A DNA stretch of 64,000 nucleotides from Diphasiastrum complanatum (lineage: Eukaryota > Streptophyta > Lycopodiopsida > Lycopodiales > Lycopodiaceae). Of this stretch, positions 52,681-63,640 are shown one piece after another. Where the stretch lies: assembly GCA_029204225.1 (NCBI GenBank), contig CM055109.1, forward strand, positions 38,700,632 to 38,764,631. The letters are read 5' to 3'. The number at the start of each line of letters is the position of its first letter. Positions within the stretch are counted from its first letter, which is position 1. The position numbers and the translations under genes were made by a program. Below the pieces are notes generated by a model. It had not been told where the DNA came from. It saw only the letters and a program-made list of their open reading frames with translations, and searched no databases.

Positions 52681-52905
52681 TATGTAATTTGATGTTTCAA
52701 AGAAGCCTTTGTAGAAAGTAGAGCTTTCAACTTATATAAAGATTTATGTGCTTACAATGAATACTCTTATGTAATTGGATGTTTCAAAGAAGCCTTTGTA
52801 GAGAGTAGAGCTTTCATCTTATAGAAAGTTTTATGTGCCTTATCTGATTTGATGTATCAAAAAAGGCTTTGTAGAAAGTAGAGCTTTCAACTTATATAAA
52901 AGACA
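52681..52905. repeat. Three-copy tandem repeat, 72-88 bp
   Basis: Units at 52681, 52769 and 52841 share TTGATGTTTCAAAGAAGCC or close variants, then TTTGTAGAAAGTAGAGCTTTC and CTTATATAAA. Unit 2 has ATTGGATG and GAGAGTAGAG variants. No coding sense is apparent. Confidence 0.8.
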
Positions 52906-55319
52906 ATCAATATGTTCTTAAAAAAAAACTCATCGTTTTTCTTTCTTTCACGAAGTCCTTGATTAGAGAGGAAGAAAAATCCTCTCTTCACCAAAGTTGA
53001 TGTAGTAGTAAGCATCAAAGCGTTAACAAATGTTTAGAGTTTAACTTCGACAAAGTGTTTCAAATATAAAAGTGTTGTTGTTAAACAACATGCATAGCCA
53101 ATTTTCAACCACTAGATATAAGATTCACCTTTTGGCATATTCTCTTATGATGCATAGTCAATGTTATATGGGTTGGAAATTGGAATAAAAAGAAAACAAG
53201 GTCTAATATCTTAAATACAATATTCGAACACGTCTTGATACACGAGCAAGATTAGAAGTAATAGAAAAAAGCGAAGGGGGGAAGTTGTATATTTTATCTC
53301 CTCAATGTAGGCAACATTCCATTGATATTTATAAAATATTCTCTCTTCATATTATACATATGCCTAGAAAGTAGAAGAGGCAAGTCTGTTGAAGACAATG
53401 CTCAATGTGTAAAAGGGAATGTCACCTATTAAGACACTCTCCCTAAAAGTAAAGATAAAAACAATTTTCATTTTGAAAAGATTTTGTATGCTTCAAAGAT
53501 CTAAGGCTTGCATTTAGGTGAAGATACTTAGCTTTGACATCTTTTTTTTATTTTTTTTTCTAAAGGATGAAAATTTTATGGAAGGATTAAGGGATATACT
53601 AATTATCACGTATGGTTTCTTCCTTGGATCCAAAAAATTGGCGTCCCTACCATTCTATATTGTTATAAAGGAAGATGCCTTCAGAGACTCCTCTTTGCTT
53701 TTCATGTTCTAGCTATACATGTGGATGTCTTGCTTAAGCATTGTTTTGTAGGTCATATAGCTATCTAGGAACGCAAGAACCATACAAGGATCCCTTAAAG
53801 TGATTATGGATCCCTCAAAGTGATTATGGCCATATGTGTCGACAAATGGTTCATTTGGAACCTATACACAAAGATTCACTTGATGAATGACACTATATTT
53901 TTGGAGATCCCCCTCAATAATCGTCACGATGTGATAAAAAGTAACAAGTCATGTCCCTATCTTTTTTACCACTAGCACTTGGGTTCCTACTTCTTGAACT
54001 TTGGTCTGAACCTCTTTCACTTGGGCCCTCCTCGCTTTGGGGCTACTTCTAGACCTTAGTTTCCTTCATTGCATTCATTCTCCCTTTGCTTTGGAACTAT
54101 CCATCATGCTAGTGTGTTTGCTCTTATATGTTATGACTCGAGCAATAGGTATCGTACCATTTGTTTTTCTCCTCAAATTTGCATACAATATTGAATTGGA
54201 TTCTTATAGAAAAGGTTTGATCAAGTTTTTGAATGTTTGCATATATTCCAATTTGGTAAAGCATATTGAGACTAGTCTCTTTGCTACTAAACTTGGGCCC
54301 CTTCTGTTTATTTTTATTTTATTGGAATCACTTACCTTGCTAGTGGATTTGCTTACTCAAGAAAGGGAATCCCCACCAACCCAAATGCCAACTCAAAATC
54401 CATCACAAAAGGTAACAAAGACAAAGACGAGTCATGCATGTAAATCCCAAAGGCATAATGGTCACCAAACCAACCAAACAACATAGCAACGAGCCTACCA
54501 CTAGTGACACATACCCTTTGGCATCGGGGTTGAAAAAAAATTACTCACTTTAGTCCTAAAGATTGACTTCTTTTCATTTCTTGCCTTGCATTATTTACAA
54601 CATCGACACTTTTCCACTTACAAAAAGGTATCAAGGAAAAATTTATATAGTTTTGGAGGGTCACGGATTATAAAAACATCATAGTAATGGTTATTGAATC
54701 CAATCTTCATCTCGGCTAACTATTGTAAATGAATGTGATTGGCATTTTGAGTAGTAGTTTATGTACATCTATAAAGTTTTTCTCTCATCTACAATGAGAG
54801 GGGGGGAGTCTCTTTCAAAGAAAAAACTTATTATCCTTCTTTGAAAGATTAGATTTTGTGGGTTAAAAGCTGCAAGTTTAAAAAACTTGCCCACTTGGAT
54901 GTGATGTGCTTGTGACATATGCTTTTTTTAGATGCGATTTCACTTTCATACTTAGATGTGGTTTTGTTTTCATACTTCCACTTGAAGAAGTTTCCATTTA
55001 TATCAATTGTTGTATTGTCTCTTTCAAAATGAAAGTATCTTCTCTCTTGAAATTTGACTATGCGTGTTATAGAATCCAACCTTAAGAAACTTTACCAATA
55101 TGGTGATATACAGGCAAGATTACCTTGACATGTAGCAAATAGTCATTAAATTTCAATTTGTGTTACATACATTGGTGAATCATTAATAGCAAAATAAAAT
55201 GGCATTCTATGTGTATCTTGAAAACATCAATTAAATAGATGCATTACTATTCTTGCATGAATTACACACATATGTTGCAGTATCATACCTTCTAATACAA
55301 TTGAGCAATTTATGGATCC
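52906..55319. other. No gene recognised
   Basis: The longest frame, 149 codons at 54037-54486 (+), has a hydrophobic N-terminal half and a Thr/Gln/Lys-rich tail, but no recognised domain and no supporting context. The rest is AT-rich without a clear motif. Confidence 0.45.
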
Positions 55320-56240
55320 TAGAATACTTCAATGATACTCATGCTTAGGAATCAAATTCTTCAAAGCATGAAAGGAAGTAGTGAAAGTGCCCAAAATTGT
55401 GTCTTTAAGATCAAATCTTTGAATAAGGAGTTGTCTTCTATAGATGATAAAATCAAAGATAATGAGTTAGTTCAAATCATTTTGAATGGATTAGGAGATG
55501 ATTATTTTAATCTTGTTCAAACCTTTGCTATTCAAGATTCACTTCCTAGTATTGAAAAACTTTAAAGTGTGCTTGTAAGTGAGGAGAGTAGAATGCTTCA
55601 TATCAAAAGTAGGATGAGTTCTTTATCTTTGAATGATGGTGATGAAAAAGCTAACTTTTCCTTGAAACGCAAGAAGAAAAAGTTTCCATCCAAGAAGACT
55701 CGAGACATGGAGATGGAGAGCAAGGATGGAGCATCAAGTTCTAAAGGCAAGAGCAAGAAGCACAAGAAAAAGTTGAAGTGTTTCTTTTGTGGTAAAAAGA
55801 GACATTTTGCATCCGAGTGCTACAAGAAGAAGAATGCCCAAGAGAAGGACAATCAGGGCAATCTTGTGCTTGAGGAGGAGGAGGAATAATGCAATCCATC
55901 TTTGATGGTATCCTCACCACAAACATCTAATTAAGACACTTGGTGGATTGATAGTGGGGCAAGCTCCCACATGACTCACCAAAAAAACTACTTTTCTAAT
56001 CTACTTTCTTACAATAATTCTAAGAGATTAATCTTCACTGCAAGTGATCAAGAATGTGAGATTGTAGGTGTTGGATCCATTCCTTTATGTCTAGGATCGT
56101 CTAAAAAAGTAGATCTAGACAATGTTCTATATGTACCTTCAATTACAAAGAACTTGTTGAGTGCAGGACAACTTATGGATAGTGGATTAGATGTACATTT
56201 CAAGCACGGAGCATGTTCTATATTGAAAGATGAAAAATGA
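55320..56240 (+). pseudogene. Copia gag middle to protease (element W, plus-strand half)
   Basis: Starts abruptly in mid-gag with QNCVFKIKSLNKELSSID, LVQIILNGLGDDYFNLVQTF and AIQDSLPSIEKL. A TAA then interrupts, and text resumes VSEESRML. The knuckle CFFCGKKRHFASEC is at about 55780-55822. After a TAA the protease WWIDSGASSHMT appears at about 55939-55975, then LDNVLYVPSITKNLLSAGQL. It ends at 56240, where opposite-strand gag text begins. Compare the order in element D (16.0-17.0 kb). Confidence 0.87.
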
Positions 56241-56244
56241 GTTG

Positions 56245-56492
56245 CTACAAGATGAGATTTCCTTCAAAAGTTCATTACTTACATTCATTTTTATGCAATG
56301 TAATGCAACTCTATATCTCTTTTTGTACTTTACCAATTTGACTCCTCCTTGAGGTTCTACTTCCACCTCGAGTACTATGTCATAAAGATTATGGAGTACA
56401 AGCAAAGACTCCATTCGAACTATCCAATTAGCATAATTAGTGGATGTGAGCCTTTCACTAGCTTCAAGCAAAAATCCACCCATTGATGCCAT
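56245..56492 (-). pseudogene. Copia gag N-terminus (element W, minus-strand half)
   Basis: ATG 56492 gives MASMGGFLLEASERLTSTNY, ANWIVRMESLL and ALHCIKMNVSNELLKE. These correspond to residues 1 to about 85 of element D gag. Coding similarity stops just before 56240, exactly where the plus-strand half ends. Upstream on the minus strand lie leader, primer site and LTR. Confidence 0.87.
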
Positions 56493-57074
56493 TTTTTAAT
56501 GTGAAAAAACACTAGAAACTCTTATGGTTTCTCTAAGAGATCTGAACCTAAAGTCTTCTAGCAATTTGAAAGCTTATAGACTCAATCCTATCACTCCTGA
56601 ACCAATCTAGAATGATGGAAATTTAGATTCTAGTCCCAATCTTGCAAAATCACTCCTTAATCTATGATTTTTGGCAATATCTCTCTCAACTTCAACATGC
56701 ACTCAAAAAATCAGAGAAACTCATTTAATGCACCCGAATCAAGCTTCAAATTTAATTTTTTGGCTTATCTAATCAAGAACAAATCATAGGAATAGAATCT
56801 CTATAGAAAAAGCTTGATTTTGCACTAAAAATCTCTCAATTTGGGTGTGTGAGTCAAATTATACAAATTTTTAAATTTTCTCAACCAAAACCGGACTTGT
56901 ACAGCCTCACACGTGTGAAACGTACTCTTACAGCCCACAACAAGTTCTGGTCCAAAAATTTTGAGTATACCTATCAAATCCAACTCGCTACACAAAAATT
57001 AGCTAGTTTTCAAAAACTTGCTGATTTGGGCTTAGTTTTTTTATCAACCCCATCAATATCAATAAATCCTCTTG
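56493..57074 (-). other. Leader of element W
   Basis: Non-coding, between gag ATG and primer site. The plus-strand frame at 56849-57112 is not a recognised protein. Confidence 0.55.
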
Positions 57075-57092
57075 TACTTGGCTCTAATACCA
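57075..57092 (-). other. Primer-binding site of element W
   Basis: Minus strand TGGTATTAGAGCCAAG, one base off the tRNA-Met primer site, touching the LTR edge at 57093. Confidence 0.85.
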
Positions 57093-57913
57093 TGTGGAAA
57101 TCTGCAAAATAGGACCAAGAATGGATCCTTAAATTATCCACAAGAGGGATTGGATGTTAGATACAATCGATCTATCAATCTACACAAGATTTAGATCAAT
57201 TCTAGGCATGAAAATCTAACAAGAACAATCATTAATGAAGATAAATGTACTTGTTGGTTTCACATGTGTGAAAACTTGTCAGAGTACGGACTCCAACCTG
57301 AAAACAAAGTACACTATGATAGAAACTCAAATCATTCAAAAAAAAATGAAGACAATAGAGAGATTGACACAAAATTGCTTCCAAAACCAAAATTGGTGTT
57401 TCATATTGATTATGGCCAAATATGTCTCTATATATACATTTCTTGGAGCTTGAGGTTCTGATCATGCATCAAATCTCACACGTGTGAGGATGCTTTGTCA
57501 TATGGTGAATTATCATGCAAAATTGACACTTGGATCAAACTTTCTATTTTGATCACTTTGGTCCATTTTCCTACTATATGGAGATCTACTAAGAAACCTT
57601 CTAGAAGTCAAAACTCGCCTACTTTAGCTTATTCCACACGAGTGAGCTATCCTCTACACATGGGATGTGACACCTAACCTAAGGATGTGGCTCATGCAAT
57701 CAATAGATTGATGCCATGTGTCATATGACTAGAAAACTAGTTTTTGGCCTTTTTAGCCACTAGAACTTGAATTAAATCATATGTACAACTTATATGATTA
57801 TGGTACATGACAAGTACACTAATTTCACACGTGGAAACAGGCTCCGCACATGTGTAATCATCCTATATACATGGATTTGGCCTTGACCAAGCATAATTTT
57901 TGCATTTTTCACA
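57093..57913 (-). mobile_element. 5' LTR of copia element W, 821 bp
   Basis: Plus strand runs from TGTGGAAATCTGCA to TGCATTTTTCACA, giving imperfect inverted ends. The inner edge is fixed by the primer site. The outer edge is fixed by the sudden end of a different ORF at 57914. It contains repeated CACACGTGTGA-type palindromes (57243, 57474, 57814) and a block shared with the fragment B LTR. Confidence 0.85.
57428..57437 (-). promoter_or_regulatory. TATA box of the element W LTR
   Basis: Minus strand GTATATATAG within the LTR, about 340 bp from its inner end. It would drive transcription toward the primer site and gag. Confidence 0.55.
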
Positions 57914-58265
57914 TTGCCAAGGGAAGGAAAGCATCAGTGGGATGTCTGTCGGAGTAGTGTTTTTCCTTCTCTTGTGCTGCCACGCCTGCCGCTTCTCCTA
58001 GTGTGAAGGCAGAGCGAGGCAATAGGTCACCACACGTGAGATCAACAACAACAACATCTACCAAAGTACGAAGCCCATCTCGAGAGAAGACAATGTCAAC
58101 ACGCCTGCGGGAAGAGCGGGACGCGGAAGAAGGAAGGACATGAGACTGCTCTATGAAAACATGGAATCCTCCATCTCTGGCTATAGGGGCCGCTGCATCT
58201 CTGACAACATCATGCGTAGCTATGCGCTCACTCCCAGAAGGACAGCGGAGGAGGTGGATAGCAAG
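57909..58265 (-). pseudogene. Retroelement reverse-transcriptase-associated C-terminal fragment
   Basis: An open stretch without its own start reads LAIHLLRCPSGSERIATHDV, HVFIEQSHVLP, SRRRVDIVFSRDGLRTLVDV, DLLPRSAFTLGEAAGVAAQ, KEKHYSDRHPTDAF and LPLA, then hits the LTR. I recognise this pattern (HLL.C..G.ER..THD, RRRVDIV, a D.T..DL core, A...KE..Y.DR.P.D.FLPLA) from the C-terminal domain that follows reverse transcriptase in plant non-LTR-like retroelement proteins, from memory only. GC content is clearly higher than the neighbours. The normal continuation after FLPLA is cut off. Confidence 0.6.
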
Positions 58266-58689
58266 TGTTTTTTCAATTCTAAAAAATGTTTGTTGTTCTT
58301 AAGATACATGGCTTTGCTAAGTGATTTATAACACAAAGGTGTCATTAGATGTTGGTCATAAATTTATTACAATGTTTTAGTTTTTTCCCAAACATTCATC
58401 TTGATCTTGGCCTTGTTTAGTGGTTGCTATTTGCAAAAAAAATTCTACATCTTCCAAGCTTCCTAATCTTTTCTAGTAGCAACAAATATTTGTGATTCTT
58501 TTTTCTAAATCTAGACCTTGACATAGAAAATTGAGTAAGTTGATTCAATTTGCAAAATTCACTTCTAACAATATTCTTTACGAGGCATACTTCCACTCCA
58601 AGCCCATGAAGTTCTGGGACACAAGTTTCATGCTAGAATTGCAATGGATGTTATATATGAATATAATATGCGATGTATAATAGAGTGAT

Positions 58690-58960
58690 ATTCATGTATG
58701 AGAGAGAGAGAATAAAAAGATTTTACATAATCCGTCTTGACAAGTCAAGACCAAACCCTTTGAACCCTTTCATGTACGAAGCTATCATTTTTTTTTAAAC
58801 GAACAAAAAAGTACGGTCTAAGTGTAGCATTAGGTGCCAGGGCAGATCCGTGCCATACTGACCCATCGAACTCCATGCAACCTTATTAGAGTTCGAACGC
58901 TATGAGGCTTGGGCAAATCCATGCCATTCAAGAACCGAAACCTATTCACAAACCTAGCAT
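58690..58960. repeat. Repeat family shared with 5461-6040
   Basis: A short GA tract (58700-58711) leads to the palindrome GTCTTGACAAGTCAAGAC at 58734-58751, then ACCAAACCC. Later come GCAGATCCGTGCCATACTG and GGGCAAATCCATGCCATTC. Order and orientation match the 5.4-6.0 kb copy. Confidence 0.55.
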
Positions 58961-59628
58961 ACTAAATGCTACCAAATTTTGTTTACTTAGCAATTCTACA
59001 ACTTGTAATTGCATCGTTCTATATTTAAAACGTCCTAGAGCTTTATTTGGCATTCATTATAATGTTTAGTGGACGGTACTATACAATCCAAACAATACAT
59101 TTTAAAACATTTCTTTTGCATCAGAGCAATACCATTTTGTATAGTTATGTGTAATATTAGTAGCAATTTCTATTGTAAAGAACCCTAAGTATAAGTTTTT
59201 ATAAGAAACTTTTTCCACATATGGTATTCAATACAAAGTTTTGTATACTTCGTACCCGTATGTGTGGTGACGACATCTCCTGCCTTTAACAAGTAGGCGG
59301 CACACCTTCCTTATATACTAATGATTCAATACGAATATCATAGGTTAAGATTGCATGTTTATCGTTTGCAAACGTCCTTCTAGCATTAGGTATGTTAAAC
59401 CCTAATTCCATAGTACGATGGCATTCCTACACCAACAATCTACTTGAGAAAAGTACCATAGCAGTGGCCAGTTTATAAAACACGTATTTCCCTATCTCAT
59501 AAACCATCTGAGAAATGTTTTTCAGCAAATCATCCTCATTTCTAGAACAACATTGGATTCAAGTAAAATTTTTAGCCAATGTGTAAAATCCTCACAGATT
59601 AGTCCATTATAGCATACAAAAACAGCAA
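58961..59628. other. Nothing recognised
   Basis: AT-rich sequence without frames of note or clear repeats. Confidence 0.5.
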
Positions 59629-59940
59629 ATGGAAGGGCGGCCCACTAGGTAGTGCGCCATCATACAAAGTAATTATGAGCCAAATCATAATGGAAACAAT
59701 CAGATGGAAGGGCGGCCAACTACCATTTAGGTAGTGCACCCTCTATATGTGTTTATAAGCCAATTTATAATGAAAGATCGTAGATGGAAGGGCGGCCAAC
59801 TATGTTTCTGGAAGTGCGCCATACAACAAGTGTTTATGATCACAATTAATCATAATAAACACATATGGAAGGGCGGCCCACTACCATTTTGGTAGCGCGC
59901 CATGAGACAAGTTTTTACAATCAAGTGCCTTGTAGAGGCA
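59629..59940. repeat. Four-unit tandem repeat with two potential hairpins per unit
   Basis: Units begin ATGGAAGGGCGGCC at 59629, 59704, 59784 and 59865 (75, 80 and 81 bp apart). Each continues with MACTA, then a variable insert and GTAGTGCGCC or variant, so GGCG..CCACTA and TAGTGCGCC can pair. Each then has a second AT-rich inverted repeat (TTATGAGCC..ATCATAA, TTTATAAGCC..TTTATAA). The G/C-rich core is more conserved than the linkers. Confidence 0.85.
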
Positions 59941-60215
59941 GCGCACTACAACAAGAACCAAGCTTGCTTCCGAAGAAGCTTTGAATGGTTGTCTACCAAA
60001 AGTTAACATTTCTTTTATTAGCCCTACCAATCCAAGCAGCAGAATATAATTCTATTCTTTGCAATGATGTGTCATAGAAGAAGAAAAACCAGTAGCTTGT
60101 TGTCCAACAATCATACCAATGCCTGTTATGGCTCCAAGCTCCTTCGTCAATGTGCACTTCCACAAGCCTTCGTAAGCTCAAAAAATGCTAAACCCTACCT
60201 GCAATTAGTCGCAGT

Positions 60216-60240
60216 AGAGAGAGAGAGAGAGAGAGAGAGG
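60216..60240. repeat. Short (GA)n tract
   Basis: About 12 GA repeats followed by GGGCAAGAGAAAGTGAAGAGG. Confidence 0.9.
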
Positions 60241-60564
60241 GCAAGAGAAAGTGAAGAGGTGGAGAAGAAGAGTGGAACTATGGTGTTCCTCTCATCTTCT
60301 TATAGTTTACTGAGTTCATCTTGATGCACCAAACCAGCTATAATGTACACTGTTAGATCTTAGCCCTAACAGGTGTATCAATCTCCATCGTACAAAGGAA
60401 ACTTGTTGAGCAAGGCTTCACGAATTTCAAAAAAGCCCCTCTAAATGTTTAAGGTATAAAAGGGTTTAAGTTACATATAAATCGGTGAAGCAAAAACCGC
60501 CGTAATTTCATAGGGTTTTTAATGTTTATTATGTACCGAAGTATAATTAAGAGAAATATGCATC

Positions 60565-60569
<5 letters not shown>

Positions 60570-60619
<50 letters not shown>
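60570..60619. repeat. (AG)n microsatellite, about 25 repeats
   Basis: Pure AG tract of 50 bp. Confidence 0.95.
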
Positions 60620-60623
<4 letters not shown>

Positions 60624-60639
60624 GCATGGAACTAGTTGT

Positions 60640-63469
60640 TGACCACCAACTCGAGCCTAATCTCCTGAGCTCCACTCGATGAAAGACTAACATTAACTAA
60701 TCACAATCAATCAGGGATGTAACATTTGTCATGATGCAAAAGATCTTGACTCAACTTTGTTATCTGCCTTATGACAATCACATATGAGATTGTCCAAATT
60801 ATGTAAGGCATCGACTTTGAAATGGGTTCAGGAGATAATTTGTTTCTGACACCCTCTAACTCTCACCCTCTCGCTCTGAGATAGGAAATGCCAATCTATA
60901 ATATTTTGTTGATTCCTAGACTTCTCAAATATCTGATGGTTTTCTGTCTAGACAACATGTCCGCATAAAAGTTCACTAAAAAGTCAAGTTTCCTGGCAAC
61001 TGAATATCTTTTAAACTCCATGACTGATGTGGGAAGGGGTTGGGAGGGAAAGTCATAACTCATAATGAAATGATGAGTTAGTCATGCGAACCAATTTAGG
61101 CAACCATTACAATTTTTGAAGGTACAACAAACCTTAGATCAACCATCATGCAGGTTATACAGTCAATAGTGAATATCTAATGTCAAAGATAGCATCCATG
61201 AACTGCAGACACGCGGGTCATCATCTTGAACAGCTAGTCATGGTAAAAAAAAACATGCTAGAGCATGTACATCCAACATTATAACTGGATTGCAAATCAT
61301 TGATCCTGACCATTACAGATCCTGACCATCCATTCAATTCAAAACTACCAAATAGCCGTCAGTCAATTAACAACAAATAACTCTAGCTAAATGACCAGAT
61401 GGATGAGACATTGTACCATAAATTAAGAATACTAGCCCAATGACCTCTCTTGTCAAAAGAGCTTTCCCAAACTTATGGCTGAGTGCCAAAATGGAAAAAT
61501 TTGTACATATCAGTATCCATCAGAAACTACTCAACCCCAGCAATCAAACCAGCCTTGAGTTCTTCACTTCCCTCTAAAGAACCTCCATTATCAGCAGATA
61601 ACAAAGTTGGCACATGCAGCTCGTCCTGTTATAAAGATAGCCTGACCTCTTTCCTGGCTGCTTGTTTTTTTTTCTTAAGCTGTGTTTTCCCTAGGGGATG
61701 GCAAAGTGAAAAAATACATTAGAAAACCATAACAATAATAACTGAAAAGAAAGACAAACCATACACTGATTTTATTGGATCCTCGGACCTCTGTATGCAT
61801 CAGGAAAGATCAATTGGATACCTGTGGCAGATACTAACACTTACAAAACCTAAAAAAGTGATAGTTAACTGTTTCACACCAGTTACCTTTGAACATGCAA
61901 CTGATTTTTTATAGCCAAGCAAACTGAATACATGTACGAGTCAAAAGAGGCATCACCAGACAATCAAAAGGTTTCCAGATGCTCACAACTATAACTAACG
62001 ATAAGAAGCCAGGCATTCAAAAGTTTGATAAATTGATCGATTTGATATTAAAAAGATAGGCTAAAAAATGAAGATAGAGACAGAGCAAGTCCTAGATGCA
62101 TTTCCTGCCATTCCCAGGTTGTTCCACTTGCAGCTTAAGGTTTGGGACCATTTTACTTTTCTAGAACAAGTAGGATGTGGCCATTCCCCCCTCCCACAAA
62201 ATGTTCCCATTCCCTGGGGTAGACGCATTCCCCCATTCCTGTTCCCTGGCAACTCTGGTCCAGGTTAATCATTGCAAATCAAAACATTTGTACAGCAAAT
62301 CGATGAAACTAAGGGGTGACTCAAATTTTTCAGTAAAAAATGACTTTAGAGAGTTGCACAACTATAGTATCAAGTCAAGTTTATATAGGTGCACCACATC
62401 CCACTTCGAATGTTTCTCGACACACTTCCAAAATCTTATTTTTGATTATCTGCTTTCATATATGGTAGGATTTTCTGTGATTGTCGTGCTGGGTCTTTGT
62501 TTCAGTTAGGCACTCCATTAAGCAGAGATTTTTAGCAAGTTCAGTAAATCCAAGCTCACAAATAGCATTAGCATATAAAGGTCATCCTTTGGGAGATTGC
62601 TTGAGCAAGGCCACTAATATTAACCCTCTTCTGACTAAGACTAAAGGCAGGAAAGTCAAGCTACCTTACAAGACACATCCTACCATAACAATCTGTTGTC
62701 AGGCTTCCACCTCCCTTAATTGTAGAAGTGGTCAACTCAAAAGTGAATATGGGTGACCTACTCCTAATATTCCAAACCCTATATCAAGCTTAAGATTATA
62801 AATATACCCAATGGAAACAATGGCCATAACATTATGGCTAGACTTCCCACCATTTTTTTTTTGGGTTTAGAAAAAATGGTTCCAACACCACTACGTTCCG
62901 GAACTTACAATACATTCCGACTATAAATGGTCGAAACAGGTTTCTAAGCTCCGGATAACAAGGTTTGCATGCTTTAGTAGTGGGAGAATTCGCACCATTG
63001 TGATAACTCACTGAAATATTATACTTCGACATCAATGTGTCTCCAAAGGGTTTCAAATCTGAGTCAAGTTAGTCGAAGTTGCAACATATAGGAATGTTTT
63101 AAATGTTTGAAATTCCCAGCACAATGGTAGCTTTATTGTTTCAGCACTCAAGTAAAAAAAACTGTTCTTTAGTGTTATGTCCACGTCTTGAATATAGGAT
63201 TCAATATGATCCTAGACTTGGATATATAGTACTCCAGTGCTCGAGATCATTGGTTACATCACGTCATACTGGACGATGCCCGTAAAGTAATTAATAAACT
63301 TGTGAGGCCCAGACACACTAATTGGAGTTAGTACATGGTTTAGGACAATCAATGCATGTGTAGACTATCAACAGCAATGAAATTTCTTAATTGGGGAGTT
63401 TAGGCCTTGCTCACTGCATGCACAAGGTGGTCTTGGGTCAATATATCCATTGGAAACTCGCCCTACTAC
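60640..63469. other. No gene recognised
   Basis: The frames at 61483-61722, 62068-62268, 62177-62509, 62481-62756 and 63103-63285 carry no domain I know, and no splice-consistent chain of exons is apparent. The sequence may hold unrecognised repeats or intronic DNA. Confidence 0.45.
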
Positions 63470-63640
63470 ATCATTCATTTGGTGATTCATTGCCAGGTTC
63501 TCTCACTCTACTCTTGCTTCCTATTCCGTGGCTTGGGGGTGAAGCTTCTAGAGATTGATCGATTGCTTCTACTTGGTTGGGTGGTTTCTCCACAATGTGT
63601 TTTGTCTTGTAAGCAAGATCTTGAGGAGCTTTCCCTTACA
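63470..63640 (+). mobile_element. LTR end of family Q, copy 2
   Basis: Homologous to 39691-39857 in the opposite orientation: TGATTCATTG, TCTCACTCTACTC, CTTGG.GGTGA.GCTTCTAGAG, TTGGTTGGGTGGTTTCTCCA, ending TTTCCCTTACA at 63640. The left border was not found. Confidence 0.72.

Noticed and set aside
54037-54486. 149-codon frame with a hydrophobic half
   Set aside because: No recognised domain, AT-rich surroundings and no exon context; kept only as a note.
59629-59940. Regular repeats with variable spacers, CRISPR-like at first glance
   Set aside because: The context is a plant nuclear genome, the linkers are related to each other, and there are no cas genes.
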